Shown: positions 34,140 through 38,600 of the stretch, in pieces | How the letters are laid out: each line of letters starts with the position of its first letter | How positions within the stretch are numbered: the first letter of the stretch is position 1 | Assembly: GCA_035771165.1 (NCBI GenBank) | Contig: JAWNZC010000423.1 | Coordinates: 767,501 to 831,500, forward strand | DNA: 64,000 bases | Direction: 5' to 3' | Origin: Paragorgia papillata | Taxonomy: Eukaryota; Cnidaria; Anthozoa; Scleralcyonacea; Coralliidae | Program-made: the position numbers and the translations under genes | The notes under the pieces: model-generated | Databases searched by the model: none | Seen by the model: only the letters and a program-made list of their open reading frames with translations | What the model was told of the DNA's origin: nothing

Positions 34140-34579
34140 AGAAATATAAAATGACCACCCGTGTTTATACATGATGTATACATGATGCAAACACGAGAGT
34201 GAGTTGGGAGAATTCGATAATATAAAACACAAAGAAAATCCATGTTTAATGAGGGTCTATATATGTGATATAGATTCCTCTTGATTTACATAAACTTTAG
34301 CTTTGATTTTCTCGACTTAGACAACGTTTTTTTAGAAAAATTACTACGCCAATAAACTTACCAAATAGATCGTTTTAGAAATAATTTACAGAATTCGTGT
34401 CTGTTCTGTATACCCCGATACAAAACGGCCACTCATTCTGTAAATGGTACATATAATCTTACATTGACAATGTGTCCCAGTCCACCCCGCATCACAGGTG
34501 GAACATCTGAAAGAGCGTTTGCAGTGTCCTCTGTTGTTGCAATTGCCTCTGGACAAACAGGCACCGCCTCCACAATTCA
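393..34579 (-). CDS. Large multidomain extracellular protein gene (EGF / F5-8C / TSP1), 3' part, 28 exons
   Basis: One gene read from high to low coordinates. Twenty-eight exons with AG acceptors and GT donors join in one open frame of 1,495 codons. Domain order is EGF, EGF, EGF, F5/8C, F5/8C, EGF, F5/8C, six EGF, twelve TSP1. Every domain starts and ends in phase 1; only the intron inside each F5/8C domain is phase 0. Such proteins are secreted and bind matrix, carbohydrate or cell surfaces through discoidin and thrombospondin modules; similar mixes occur in cnidarian matrix and adhesion proteins and in SCO-spondin-like proteins. No signal peptide or transmembrane segment is visible because both ends are missing: the 3' end lies beyond base 1, and the 5' end is unresolved upstream of 34,579. 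Introns of 0.1-3 kb carry most of the repeats listed here. Splitting into two genes cannot be excluded, but unbroken phase compatibility argues for one. Confidence 0.85.
718..879 (-). CDS. TSR gene exon 27: TSP1 repeat, short subtype (module 6)
   Basis: 162 bp, phase 1 to 1. [16 protein letters not shown], then [14 protein letters not shown] and CDFGKCP. Only 65 bp of intron lies between it and the preceding exon, the shortest intron seen. Confidence 0.91.
945..1118 (-). CDS. TSR gene exon 26: TSP1 repeat, long subtype (module 5)
   Basis: 174 bp, phase 1 to 1. [19 protein letters not shown], then [13 protein letters not shown] and SLVCTG. Donor GTTTGT is non-optimal. Confidence 0.92.
1290..2375. 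repeat. Degenerate pentamer array (AGGTG/AGATG/AAGTA)
   Basis: About 1.1 kb of five-base units of the form (A/G)(A/G)GT(G/A). It fills most of the intron between the TSP1 exons at 945 and 2575. Confidence 0.85.
2417..2575 (-). CDS. TSR gene exon 25: TSP1 repeat, short subtype (module 5)
   Basis: 159 bp, phase 1 to 1, donor [22 protein letters not shown], then [11 protein letters not shown] and CYAGPCP. The short intron (119 bp) separates it from the long partner upstream. Proline sits where fucosylation would occur. Confidence 0.91.
2695..2868 (-). CDS. TSR gene exon 24: TSP1 repeat, long subtype (module 4)
   Basis: 174 bp, phase 1 to 1, donor [25 protein letters not shown], then [13 protein letters not shown] and PEVCPG. 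Confidence 0.93.
3365..3523 (-). CDS. TSR gene exon 23: TSP1 repeat, short subtype (module 4)
   Basis: 159 bp, phase 1 to 1. [14 protein letters not shown], then [12 protein letters not shown] and CLLPDCPG. A decamer repeat array starts in the intron about 30 bp upstream of its acceptor. Confidence 0.92.
3552..3836. repeat. Decamer array GTACCNAAAN
   Basis: Tandem ten-base units such as CGTACCCAAAG and GTACCAAAAC, ending about 35 bp before a foldback element. Confidence 0.8.
3871..4198. mobile_element. Foldback element (MITE-like) with arms of about 150 bp
   Basis: The left arm TAAAGTGCCTATGTCATCC is repeated inverted at the right end as GGATGACATAGGCACTTTA. Arms are near-perfect, so translating either strand gives almost the same peptide. 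No transposase. Confidence 0.8.
4265..4435 (-). CDS. TSR gene exon 22: TSP1 repeat, long subtype (module 3)
   Basis: 171 bp, phase 1 to 1. [18 protein letters not shown], then [14 protein letters not shown] and CIIANCSG. It is one codon shorter than the other long repeats, and CNHAC lacks the fucosylation residue. Confidence 0.92.
4583..4747 (-). CDS. TSR gene exon 21: TSP1 repeat, short subtype (module 3)
   Basis: 165 bp, phase 1 to 1. [16 protein letters not shown], then [14 protein letters not shown] and CDVGPCPG. The intron to the previous exon is only 115 bp, one of the shortest in the gene. Confidence 0.93.
4863..5036 (-). CDS. TSR gene exon 20: TSP1 repeat, long subtype (module 2)
   Basis: 174 bp, phase 1 to 1, donor [24 protein letters not shown], then [13 protein letters not shown] and QLLCAG. 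Confidence 0.93.
5418..5640. mobile_element. Repeat of the TCATGAGGAAAACACAAAGG family
   Basis: Shares TTAATAATTCATGAGGAAAA and CACAAAGGAAATCAGTACC with the copy at 52.32 kb; pieces recur at 33.9 and 39.55 kb. Coding role unlikely. Confidence 0.55.
5676..5831 (-). CDS. TSR gene exon 19: TSP1 repeat, short subtype (module 2)
   Basis: 156 bp, phase 1 to 1. [15 protein letters not shown], then [12 protein letters not shown] and CLLVNCPG. The first donor bases are GTTAGA. Read from the splice signals; the stretch has no Met-initiated frame of its own. Confidence 0.9.
5875..6052. repeat. Imperfect tandem repeat (AATCTTCAAAACCTTTGAA type)
   Basis: Four or five diverged copies of a unit of 35-45 bp built around GTGACAAG..AATCTTCA and AACCTTTGAA. 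Confidence 0.6.
6209..6382 (-). CDS. TSR gene exon 18: TSP1 repeat, long subtype (module 1)
   Basis: 174 bp, phase 1 to 1, donor [20 protein letters not shown], then [13 protein letters not shown] and NVCPG. The fucosylation Ser/Thr is replaced by Lys (CSVKC). Confidence 0.93.
6512..6600. repeat. Pentamer microsatellite (CTGTA)n
   Basis: Repeated TACTG/TATTG units, with a short related piece near 6,835-6,860. Confidence 0.75.
6997..7149 (-). CDS. TSR gene exon 17: TSP1 repeat, short subtype (module 1)
   Basis: 153 bp, phase 1 to 1. [12 protein letters not shown] matches the TSP1 start; ends SCSLPPCAG. It has the C-mannosylation motif WxxW and the O-fucosylation motif C-x-x-T-C. Lacks the CTNPxP segment of the long subtype. 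Confidence 0.93.
7355..7690 (+). mobile_element. Palindromic repeat family B, copy 1
   Basis: Contains CCGTGTTTGGATCAGAGTAT and its inverse several times. A highly similar inverted copy lies at 13,381-13,722, sharing the flank ATACTACGCGAGCCCTGATT. Confidence 0.75.
7697..8121. mobile_element. Foldback family C, copy 1 (left end truncated)
   Basis: Shares TTTTTGCATAATCCTAA and GAGCGCCGCCATTAA with copy 2 at 31.45 kb. The right end CAGAGAGTCACTTTAA is kept; the left end abuts family B copy 1. Confidence 0.7.
8200..8316 (-). CDS. TSR gene exon 16: EGF-like domain, CELANC type with two extra codons
   Basis: 117 bp, phase 1 to 1, donor [19 protein letters not shown] then [14 protein letters not shown]. 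Two codons longer than its three paralogues, in the loop [11 protein letters not shown]. Last EGF before the TSP1 block. Confidence 0.9.
8635..8865. mobile_element. Foldback family E, copy 1
   Basis: Ends TTAAGCCCTAATCAAACGGG and inverse; inner arm CGCAAGT..GCAAGTTGGCAGTCACG. Four copies in the window. Confidence 0.8.
8876..9236. mobile_element. Small element with inverted ends and an internal 43-bp tandem repeat
   Basis: Outer ends AAGTCGCGAACACACTCGTA and its inverse enclose 6.5 copies of a 43-bp unit beginning CCAAAATAAGTCGCGACTAA (8,917-9,195). Copies differ by one base at most. Confidence 0.8.
9290..9545. repeat. Polypyrimidine tract 1 (plus strand)
   Basis: Mostly C and T (CCTTTCC-like). 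Lies between the EGF exons at 8.3 and 9.66 kb. Confidence 0.8.
9660..9770 (-). CDS. TSR gene exon 15: EGF-like domain, CELANC type
   Basis: 111 bp, phase 1 to 1, donor [19 protein letters not shown] then [14 protein letters not shown]. Confidence 0.9.
9830..10466. repeat. Polypyrimidine tract 2 (plus strand), CTTTCC repeats
   Basis: More than 600 bp of TTTCC/CTTCC units with rare purines. On the transcript strand it is purine-rich and starts about 25 bp after the donor of the CELANC exon at 10,492. Confidence 0.85.
10492..10602 (-). CDS. TSR gene exon 14: EGF-like domain, CELANC type
   Basis: 111 bp, phase 1 to 1. [13 protein letters not shown] then [14 protein letters not shown]. About 25 bp past its donor (GTAGCC) the transcript strand becomes a purine-only tract of more than 600 bp. 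Confidence 0.9.
10702..10918. mobile_element. Foldback family E, copy 2
   Basis: Same termini and arms as the copy at 8.64 kb, inverted internally; it lies between two EGF exons. Confidence 0.8.
10995..11105 (-). CDS. TSR gene exon 13: EGF-like domain, CELANC type
   Basis: 111 bp, phase 1 to 1. [13 protein letters not shown] then [14 protein letters not shown]. The first of four closely similar CELANC exons, clearly recent tandem duplicates. Confidence 0.9.
11375..12412. repeat. Triplet repeat array with a 66-bp higher-order unit
   Basis: CCA/CTA/ATT triplets. From about 11,470 to 12,080 they form eight or nine near-identical 66-bp units containing CCATCAATATTGCCACTACC. Because 66 is a multiple of three and stops are absent, both strands give long spurious frames. 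Confidence 0.9.
12552..12659 (-). CDS. TSR gene exon 12: EGF-like domain
   Basis: 108 bp, phase 1 to 1. [12 protein letters not shown] then [14 protein letters not shown], six cysteines. It has an N-glycosylation sequon at NAT. Donor GTAGAA. Confidence 0.87.
12850..13303 (+). mobile_element. tRNA-derived SINE, copy 1, interrupted
   Basis: It has the tRNA 3' half (AAACCGAAGGTCGCGGGTTC) and then a body AAGTAGAG..TTCTCTACTTG matching the copy at 13.74 kb. The two parts are separated by an inserted foldback element. Confidence 0.75.
12887..13192. mobile_element. Foldback element inserted in a SINE, 7-8 bp target duplication
   Basis: Ends CATAGTTAATAGAAAATAGA and inverse. GTCAGGC(C) is present on both sides (12,880 and 13,193), fitting an hAT-type duplication. 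A related diverged copy appears at about 35.53-35.80 kb. Confidence 0.75.
13381..13722 (-). mobile_element. Palindromic repeat family B, copy 2 (inverted)
   Basis: Inverted relative to copy 1 and nearly identical. It sits between two tRNA-derived SINE copies. Confidence 0.75.
13741..13912 (+). mobile_element. tRNA-derived SINE, copy 2
   Basis: The head GACCTGTAGCTCAGTTGGTA has A and B boxes (GGTTCGAATCC) and an anticodon loop CTAGTAA of tRNA-Thr(AGU) type. A body follows to about 13,912. The 3' half of a tRNA gene is not followed by a terminator, so it is a SINE rather than a functional tRNA. Confidence 0.75.
14169..14264 (-). CDS. TSR gene exon 11: EGF-like domain
   Basis: 96 bp, phase 1 to 1, donor GTAAGT. 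A short six-cysteine [14 protein letters not shown] then [13 protein letters not shown]. The Gly-x-Gly before the last cysteine places it with the following five exons rather than with the Notch-like EGFs upstream. Confidence 0.82.
   Translation of the reverse strand: MLVQSVSMLCVTSLPTLRVFVKKALQEKDLV
14333..14392. repeat. (AAT)20 microsatellite
   Basis: Pure AAT/TAA triplets over 60 bp, followed by GAT-rich repeats to about 14,510. Confidence 0.95.
14625..14830 (-). pseudogene. LINE reverse-transcriptase 3' fragment (CR1/L2-like)
   Basis: On the minus strand [20 protein letters not shown] then [11 protein letters not shown] resembles the end of CR1/L2-type reverse transcriptases, followed by a stop and an ATT tail. 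Confidence 0.65.
14905..15055 (-). CDS. TSR gene exon 10: F5/8C domain 3, C-terminal part
   Basis: 151 bp, phase 0 in, phase 1 out. It begins [17 protein letters not shown] and ends CARVEVRGC, the expected terminal strand. Same length as the equivalent exon of domain 2. Confidence 0.84.
15117..15362. mobile_element. Foldback element, arms CCATAGAGATCATATAAATA
   Basis: The left arm and its inverse at the right agree for at least 35 bp (to the AGAGGGGGCAT motif). No coding capacity. Confidence 0.75.
16053..16140 (+). mobile_element. tRNA-derived SINE fragment, copy 3
   Basis: Same head (GGACTAGTAAACCGAAGG, TTTGAATCCCAGC) but truncated soon after, directly against a LINE 3' end. Confidence 0.65.
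16141..16510 (-). pseudogene. LINE 3' fragment with (TATTG)n tail
   Basis: The minus-strand peptide [19 protein letters not shown] then NTFRKMLND is typical of the end of jockey/CR1-type reverse transcriptases. The tail is TTGTATTGTATTG. Confidence 0.65.
16627..17054. mobile_element. GC-richer foldback element with CCCGGGTCAGC repeats
   Basis: Ends GGCCTTTACACGAGCCCAGG and inverse. Internal copies of AACCCGGGTCAGCTTTT are tandem. A shorter relative may lie at 17,264-17,390. Confidence 0.7.
17585..17874 (-). CDS. TSR gene exon 9: F5/8C domain 3, N-terminal part
   Basis: 290 bp, phase 1 in, phase 0 out (donor GTAAGT). More divergent than the other two: it keeps a start cysteine ([16 protein letters not shown]), [16 protein letters not shown] and KIAGFGIGG, but the usual ATQG reads GIGG. 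The fold is likely kept while ligand loops differ. Confidence 0.82.
17913..18650. mobile_element. Pogo/Tigger-like non-autonomous element, long copy
   Basis: TA-flanked ends CAGTCGAACCTCTATTAAGC and inverse. Internally the 17-bp unit CCTCTATTAAGCGGACA is amplified (18,000-18,140). No transposase is left. Confidence 0.75.
18792..19096. mobile_element. Foldback element, arms CGCTGTTACACGATGCAA
   Basis: Inverted ends with further inverted GAAACCTGT pieces inside. Noncoding. Confidence 0.7.
19145..19264 (-). CDS. TSR gene exon 8: EGF-like domain
   Basis: 120 bp, phase 1 to 1, between the second and third F5/8C domains. Six cysteines: [12 protein letters not shown] then [12 protein letters not shown], a laminin/Notch-style EGF. 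The donor GTTAGC is weak. Confidence 0.87.
19314..19514. mobile_element. Foldback element with tRNA-like arms
   Basis: Ends AATACTGAGAAAACGTTTTT and inverse. Each arm contains CGGTCATTAGA..GGTTGCA, which looks like an anticodon stem plus B box. On the minus strand the left arm reads TGGTTAGAGCG, a good A box. Confidence 0.6.
19547..19840. repeat. Pentamer array (GGAGT/AGAGT)
   Basis: Degenerate AGAGT, GGAGT and GAAGT units, similar in type to the array at 1.29-2.38 kb. Confidence 0.8.
20590..20740 (-). CDS. TSR gene exon 7: F5/8C domain 2, C-terminal part
   Basis: 151 bp, phase 0 in, phase 1 out (donor GTAAGT). It begins [16 protein letters not shown] and ends CLRVELISC, matching the family end CMRVELYGC with some divergence. 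Confidence 0.87.
20945..21275. repeat. Heptamer (TACATAG)n array followed by CATTA pentamers
   Basis: TACATAG and related TACACAG units to about 21,200, then CATTA/CGTTA units. Non-coding. Confidence 0.85.
21605..21697. repeat. Hexamer microsatellite (AAACAC)n
   Basis: About 15 uninterrupted copies of ACAAAC. Confidence 0.95.
21840..22085 (-). mobile_element. tRNA-derived SINE (Glu-like head)
   Basis: Minus strand: TGGCACAGTGGTTAGCGC (A box), CCTTTCACC (tRNA-Glu-like anticodon loop) and GGTTCAATTCC (B box), then a body with GAGGAAACCTGCG-type sequence. Confidence 0.65.
22174..22662. mobile_element. Foldback family D, copy 1 (TTAA-ended)
   Basis: Ends TTAAAGGGCATATGACTCGA and inverse; arms about 200 bp, including TTCGTTTTTGAGATATTCCA. 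Confidence 0.8.
22787..23377. repeat. Dispersed repeat, copy 1 of a pair flanking an F5/8C exon
   Basis: Begins ATAATATACATGAAAAAATA and contains AAGATGGCGGCCAAGATTCG and an inverted CTCGTGAGTTTTTCAAATAC pair. The second copy lies on the other side of the exon at 23,514-23,836. Confidence 0.8.
23514..23836 (-). CDS. TSR gene exon 6: F5/8C domain 2, N-terminal part
   Basis: 323 bp, phase 1 in, phase 0 out (donor GTATGT). Motifs include [26 protein letters not shown] and IVGIITQGF. It follows domain 1 directly with no linker exon. Two long, near-identical non-coding copies flank this exon (22,787-23,377 and 23,851-24,461). Confidence 0.9.
23851..24461. repeat. Dispersed repeat, copy 2 of a pair flanking an F5/8C exon
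   Basis: Same orientation as copy 1 and nearly identical over 590 bp, with one added CAGTGCAGAATTGTGTTATCA-like segment. Confidence 0.8.
24521..25020. mobile_element. Foldback family D, copy 2
   Basis: Ends TTAAAGTGCCTATGAAACGA and inverse. The right TTAA is shared with the next copy. Confidence 0.8.
25017..25372. mobile_element. Foldback family D, copy 3, abutting copy 2
   Basis: Starts TTAAAGTGCCTATGAGACGA at the TTAA that ends copy 2. It is shorter in the centre. Confidence 0.75.
25573..25717 (-). CDS. TSR gene exon 5: F5/8C domain 1, C-terminal part
   Basis: 145 bp, phase 0 in, phase 1 out. It begins [11 protein letters not shown] and ends with the family's closing strand CMRVEVYGC. 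Its final G joins AG of the next exon to give Glu, so the frame is kept. Confidence 0.9.
25913..27424. mobile_element. Composite element with inverted arms of about 195 bp
   Basis: Left arm 25,913-26,108 and right arm 27,229-27,424 are inverted copies (TACGGGCTGACCCGTATTAG, TTGATGACGTTTACACG). The interior contains another foldback and about 380 bp of unassigned sequence. No coding capacity recognised. Confidence 0.75.
26162..26846. mobile_element. Foldback element nested in the composite element
   Basis: Ends TTAAGGTGGCTCCATACAGT and inverse; arms of about 300 bp meet near 26,500. Confidence 0.8.
27515..27825 (-). CDS. TSR gene exon 4: F5/8C (discoidin) domain 1, N-terminal part
   Basis: 311 bp, phase 1 in, phase 0 out (donor GTACAG). 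It carries the F5/8C hallmarks: a start cysteine in [27 protein letters not shown] and the core [19 protein letters not shown]. The domain is completed by the next exon. Confidence 0.9.
28229..28440. repeat. 20-bp minisatellite (CTGTCTGTTTGACTGTGAGT)
   Basis: About ten copies, some truncated, in the intron between the third EGF exon and the first F5/8C exon. Confidence 0.9.
28862..28975 (-). CDS. TSR gene exon 3: EGF-like domain
   Basis: 114 bp, phase 1 to 1, donor GTAAGT. Six cysteines, with [12 protein letters not shown] and [12 protein letters not shown]. The same length as the preceding EGF exon suggests a duplicated pair. Confidence 0.87.
29222..29640 (-). mobile_element. 5S rRNA-derived SINE (SINE3-like), copy 1, interrupted
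   Basis: On the minus strand GTTAAGCCCGGTTAGACGGG and GTTAGTACTTGGATGGGTGA match the internal promoter part of 5S rRNA. The body (GAGGGTTTTTTG.., CCTCGACACGGCCACGT) matches the copy at 50.7 kb. A TA-flanked element splits it. Confidence 0.75.
29295..29473. mobile_element. TA-flanked foldback inserted in the 5S-derived SINE
   Basis: Ends GACCACTTTCATAATGG and GATCTCTTTCATAATGA (inverse), with TA on both sides. Removing it restores GATTTTATGGAGGGA as in the intact copy (GATTTTACGGAGGGA). Confidence 0.75.
29685..29770 (-). mobile_element. tRNA-like SINE head
   Basis: Minus strand TAGCCAGGTGGTAACGTCAC as A box and GGCTCGAATCCCA as B box. There is no intact acceptor stem. Confidence 0.45.
30575..30622. 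repeat. (CA)n(TA)n microsatellite
   Basis: Short dinucleotide run of about 40 bp. Confidence 0.9.
30669..30807. repeat. Inverted repeat with GACGAAGGGCCTTCGCTCGAAA core, copy 1
   Basis: Outer arms AGTAACTTAGGTTAGATATA and inverse, core GGCCTTCG..CGAAACGTTAG. A second copy is at 52.76 kb. Confidence 0.7.
31008..31121 (-). CDS. TSR gene exon 2: EGF-like domain
   Basis: 114 bp, phase 1 to 1, donor GTAAGA. A canonical six-cysteine EGF with [11 protein letters not shown] and [12 protein letters not shown]. There is no calcium-binding D-x-D/N-E signature at its start. Confidence 0.88.
31450..31945. mobile_element. Foldback family C, copy 2 (full length)
   Basis: Inverted ends TTAAAGTGGTTCTCTGATGA and the reverse ATCACAGAACCACTTTAA. 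About 496 bp, no coding capacity. Confidence 0.75.
32755..32792. repeat. (TA)n microsatellite
   Basis: About 38 bp of TA. Longer TA runs lie at 33,764-33,844 and 34,052-34,137. Confidence 0.95.
33075..33222. mobile_element. Foldback element, arms AATAGATTCCAT..TTGTCTGTTCAG
   Basis: Arms of about 65 bp enclose a CACAACGTGGTAAGAACATC loop. Similar sequence near 32.87 kb suggests a larger element. Confidence 0.65.
33764..33844. repeat. (TA)n microsatellite, about 80 bp
   Basis: Uninterrupted TA dinucleotides. Confidence 0.97.
34052..34137. repeat. (TA)n microsatellite, about 85 bp
   Basis: Uninterrupted TA dinucleotides, between two repeats of the GAAAACACAAAGGAAATCA family. Confidence 0.97.
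34463..34579 (-). CDS. TSR gene exon 1 of those seen: EGF-like domain
   Basis: The acceptor follows TTTATAG and the donor is GTAAGA; 117 bp, phase 1 to 1. It encodes a cysteine-rich EGF-like module (residues [14 protein letters not shown] then [13 protein letters not shown]). It has seven cysteines, so the fold may be slightly atypical. It is the most upstream exon I can place with confidence. Confidence 0.75.
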
Positions 34580-34810
34580 CTATAAAGAAATTAATACGAA
34601 TTAACTCACAACTAAAGGCCTGTAAGTTCGCATTTTTTCTACTTCCAGCTTGGAGTTTGTTTTATTTAGTTAGTTCTTACTGTTCAAACAAACCAAACTC
34701 CAAGTTGAAAATACCATACTAAGGGCCAACCTCGTACCCAGGCTCTTTCTCTGCGCCCGCTGGAGGCTCTTTCTCTCGCTAGAGTGAAAAACCCTGGGTA
34801 CGAGGTTGAC

Positions 34811-35374
34811 TAAGGGCCTGTTCACATGGGACGAGTTATCTCGGGGGCTAGAGCTATCCCTGTCCAAACCAACCCCCCGAGATATCTCGATTCCACATTA
34901 AAAAAGGAGATAACTCGGGGGGTAGAGATAACTCGGTGGGTAGGGATAACTCGGGGGGTAGAGATAACTCGGGGGTAGAGATAACTCGGGGGTAGGGATA
35001 ACTCGGGGGGTAGAGATAACTCGGGGGGTTCGGATAACTCGGGGATAGAGATAACTCGGGGGGTAGGGATAACTCGGTCTGAGTGATAAGGTAACCCTAG
35101 AAAAAGAGTTAATCCTATCTCCATGTGAACGCTTTCACCCGAGTTATCTCGGGGGGTAAGGGTCAACTTTTGTATAATTACGCATGCGTAATGATTCTGT
35201 TGTCCGGGATAACTCGGGAGATGACCCTCGCTTTATGTGAACGCTTCCCGGGGCCAGAGATAACTCGGTAGTTGCGTTTAATCACGTGAAACACGGTCGA
35301 CTTTAACCCTAACCCCCGAGTTATCCCCCCCCCCCCTCCCCCAAGATAACCGGGTCTCATGTGAGCAGGGCCTA
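34811..35374. mobile_element. Foldback element with internal GATAACTCGGGGGGTAG tandem repeats
   Basis: Ends TAAGGGCCTGTTCACATG and a diverged inverse (CATGTGAGCAGGGCCTA). About ten copies of a 17-20 bp unit fill 34,908-35,080. Related ends occur near 38.06 kb. Confidence 0.65.
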
Positions 35375-37705
35375 ACAAACAAAAACCAAGTATAGTATTC
35401 TAGTGCTAATAAACAGAGAAAACTAGCAAAGCATCTGGTAGTTGTCGTCACCCAACATCATCGAATGTCATCGTGCAAAAAGCGTACTGGATCAGTCTCT
35501 CGGTTGTAAGTTCCCACATAATCAATCGAGATATGGTCTGGAAACTCAGTAAACTTCAAAGCGCCTATAATGAGCTGTAATTTTAGGTTGAACCGTACCC
35601 TTACACCGTGCACATCCTTTGTTTTAGGTTTATGTAATATTTAAATAGCACGGTTGAGTGATTGAACTAAAACGTTGCTATTGGATAATTCGTTCGTTAT
35701 ACTAAAATACAATGGGTTCAGTGACCGTGCACCGTGCAAAAAAAATGCATAAAGGCGAACAAAAAGATAGAACAAAGACTTGACTATGGTTCCTATATAA
35801 CTCAGGTACTTCATGCAAGCTTGAGCACAAGACTATTCGTGTGTCCAGGTCACTGACCTATATTTAGTTGTTTTATTTATTAACTTTGCTACAATGGAGT
35901 CATTTACAAGAACAAATAAATATACAAAAAAAAACCCACAAACAACAACAAATTAGCAACATACGCAGCATTGTAGCAGGGTAACCGCAACAGCATAAGG
36001 CCGAGTTACTGTGGGCCTATAAATAACTGGAAGGCGGGTGCCCCACGAAAAAATGGCCCAAATACACGCCATCACATAGACACCATCTTGTTAGGTGTGA
36101 GCTGCGAAATTGACCAATCACAGGCCAGCTTTTGGCTAGCCGTGTCTTATGAGATTAAAAAGGGCATGGGACCAAATTTACTAAAAAAAAACGAGCTTAG
36201 AGTTGATAAACATTTTGAAAGCCAAAAACCGATTGTCGATAAGCAAAAAGTGCAACTAAACCAAATATATTTACAGGTTTCTTTTTAAAGGATAATTCTT
36301 TTTAAAGGAACAATGGTTCTATGTTGTATTTGTTTCTTGAGTCTCTTCGTGTTCGGGAAGATGTTTTAACTGTCCGTTTTGAGCTTGCTTCATTCGACAA
36401 CAAACACGGCAAAGAAAAAAGCTTGGAACTTTCCACGAAACCTTTGTTTCACACCGATATTTACATGCATTTCAATGTCTTTGAACTTTTTACTTTAAAA
36501 AATAATTAAATTTTTGTGTAAAGGTTTTTCTCAAAGCCTTTCAGTTTTGCTTCAAAAGAGTTATTTCGGGCTACTTTACGCCGTCGGAAGACGGATCAAT
36601 ACAGTTTTACAGTATCATATACAATATATACAAAATACTGCTTTACAACCACAAAAGACATCAGTTCTTACCGTGATTAATAAAGCATACATAAAAAATG
36701 GACAGGCACGCCCATATTCTCACATCAATATGCAACTTTTTTACACGTGACATGTTTACCTCAAACAAATACTGTAAAGAAAAAGGAAAAATATTCATTA
36801 TTATATAGATACTATTTAGACAGTATTATAGATACTTATTATACTCACAAATAATCGTCCAATCAAATGTCTACACTGGCGTCACGTGCCAGCCCAGTAT
36901 TTTACGATGTAGGACAACTACATATTGGACAGCAATCTTTGGACAGTCGCACTAGGTATATTTACTTGTCAATTGCACGATTATTTGTTCGATATAATGA
37001 AACCGACCTAGTGAATTTATCTTCGCCCGATATGGACAATATTAGGCTACGTTTACACGGTATACCGGACGAATTCGAGACCAGTCTCAAGAAAAGAAGC
37101 GATATCAAACGTTTCTTTGATGTTATTATCTTAAATCGTTGCCTAGGCACTTTAACGGACAAACAACCAGAAGTAAAAACATATAACCACCTGGCGGAGA
37201 TAATCAAGGTTAACTCATAACCAGGCTGCATGATAAGAGACGAGAATTTCGCACATACTAAGGCCCCGTTTACACGGTACCGGACGAATCCGTCCTATTT
37301 CGCCGTGTAAACGGGCGGAACCGTACTAATTCGAGAACGGTTTCCAAATTTGTCTCCCGTGTAAACAGGCGGAGCCGTACTAATTCGAGACCGGTTTCGA
37401 ATTCGTCCAGTATGCCGGTACAGAAGTTGGGGGTGGGGGGGGGGGGGGGGGGTGGGGGGACACCAAAAAAGCACGGAAACTGAATGAATGCCTTTTTAAG
37501 AAATATATATTCATGAGTTTTTAGCGAATATACCGGACGTCTAACTCCTATAGTGACTGCATGCGATGGGAAACTTTCTCTACTTAATTATGATTTGTTA
37601 ACTCCCCGGCGCCACGTATAATATCAACAGTCTTGATTTCTCCCACCTTATATTTCTCAAATCTCAAATCCATTTGTGTTAAAAATATAATAACTAAGTC
37701 CTTAC

Positions 37706-37790
37706 TTGTTTCCTCAAAAGTCGAATCTTTTAGCAAAAGTTTCATTCCATTTTCTTTGCAGTTTGCGACAGCGTTGCCAATTTGGCCTAA
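37706..37790 (-). CDS. Candidate exon, possibly C-type-lectin-like, upstream of the TSR gene
   Basis: 85 bp bounded by a good acceptor (TGCTTACAG) and a good donor (GTAAGG), phase 0 to 1, so it could splice to the first EGF exon. The peptide contains AVANCKENGMKL followed by STFEET, which recalls the start of C-type lectin domains (A-x3-C-x3-GM-x-L, then S-x2-E). The rest of such a domain was not found nearby. It may be part of the matrix gene, a remnant, or chance. Confidence 0.25.
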
Positions 37791-38186
37791 CTGTAAGCAC
37801 AACAAATGATATAGGGATACTAGAGTTTGCGGTTAGACATGGCAGGTGATGGAAACAAATATAGACCAAAACACGGCAATTTGCAAGTAAACACATTAGT
37901 GCGCAAAAATTTCAATAGACTGGTTGTTTAATTTATTATTTATCAGTATTATTACAAGTATACTGAGATTCCCGTGCAGTTAATAACTTATTAGACAGTT
38001 GGAAAACGTTTTCAACCTTCGGTTCGAGTAAGGTTTCAAGTCTTCGCAACCATCAATACTAAGGACATGTTCATATGAAGCGAGTTATCGCGGGGGGGGG
38101 GGGGGGGGGGGTAGGGGGGGTAGGGTTACCCCTATCCACCGACCCCCGAGATATCTCGATGTTACAAGTAATGTTTGGAATTTCAC

Positions 38187-38430
38187 TCGATTAAACTGGA
38201 TATACAAGACAAAGCATAAACCGAAAATAAACATCTTGAAACTCAAAATATGAGCTAAAACAAGAGAACAAATGAAAGGGTGATATTTCGATTTTATTAC
38301 AAAATAATAAAATAATAAAATCGAAATTATCACCGTTTCATTTGTTCTCTTGTTTTAGCTCATATTTTGAGTTATTATTATTTTCGGTTTATGCTTTGTC
38401 TTGTATTTTTTTAAATTGCCGGCTGGATGT
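38187..38430. mobile_element. Foldback element, arms around CTCAAAATATGAGCTAAAAC
   Basis: Arms of about 110 bp inverted around a TAATAAAATAATAAAAT centre. Confidence 0.65.
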
Positions 38431-38515
38431 GGTTTTTAAACTGGATATACTAGGTAATTTTAGTGAAGGAAAATTTTGAGTGTAAATTAAAATATATACA
38501 TTATAAGACCAAACC

Positions 38516-38600
38516 AGGCCGGCTGGGAATATATTGAACCGCCCGCGACCCTGCGATGCTAGTGCAGTGCTCTGACCACTGAGCTACGGAAGTCGTTGCC
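38516..38600 (-). mobile_element. tRNA-like SINE head (Ala-like)
   Basis: Minus strand CCGTAGCTCAGTGGTCAGAG, anticodon loop CTAGCAT, then a B box broken by an insertion, so not a working tRNA. Confidence 0.5.

Noticed and set aside
36867..37220. 117-aa ORF MSTLASRASPVFYDVGQ..
   Set aside because: Part of it (LRLHGIPDEFETSLK) comes from a dispersed GTTTACACGG..CCGGACGAATTCG repeat that recurs at 37.27-37.40 kb; no splice or homology support.
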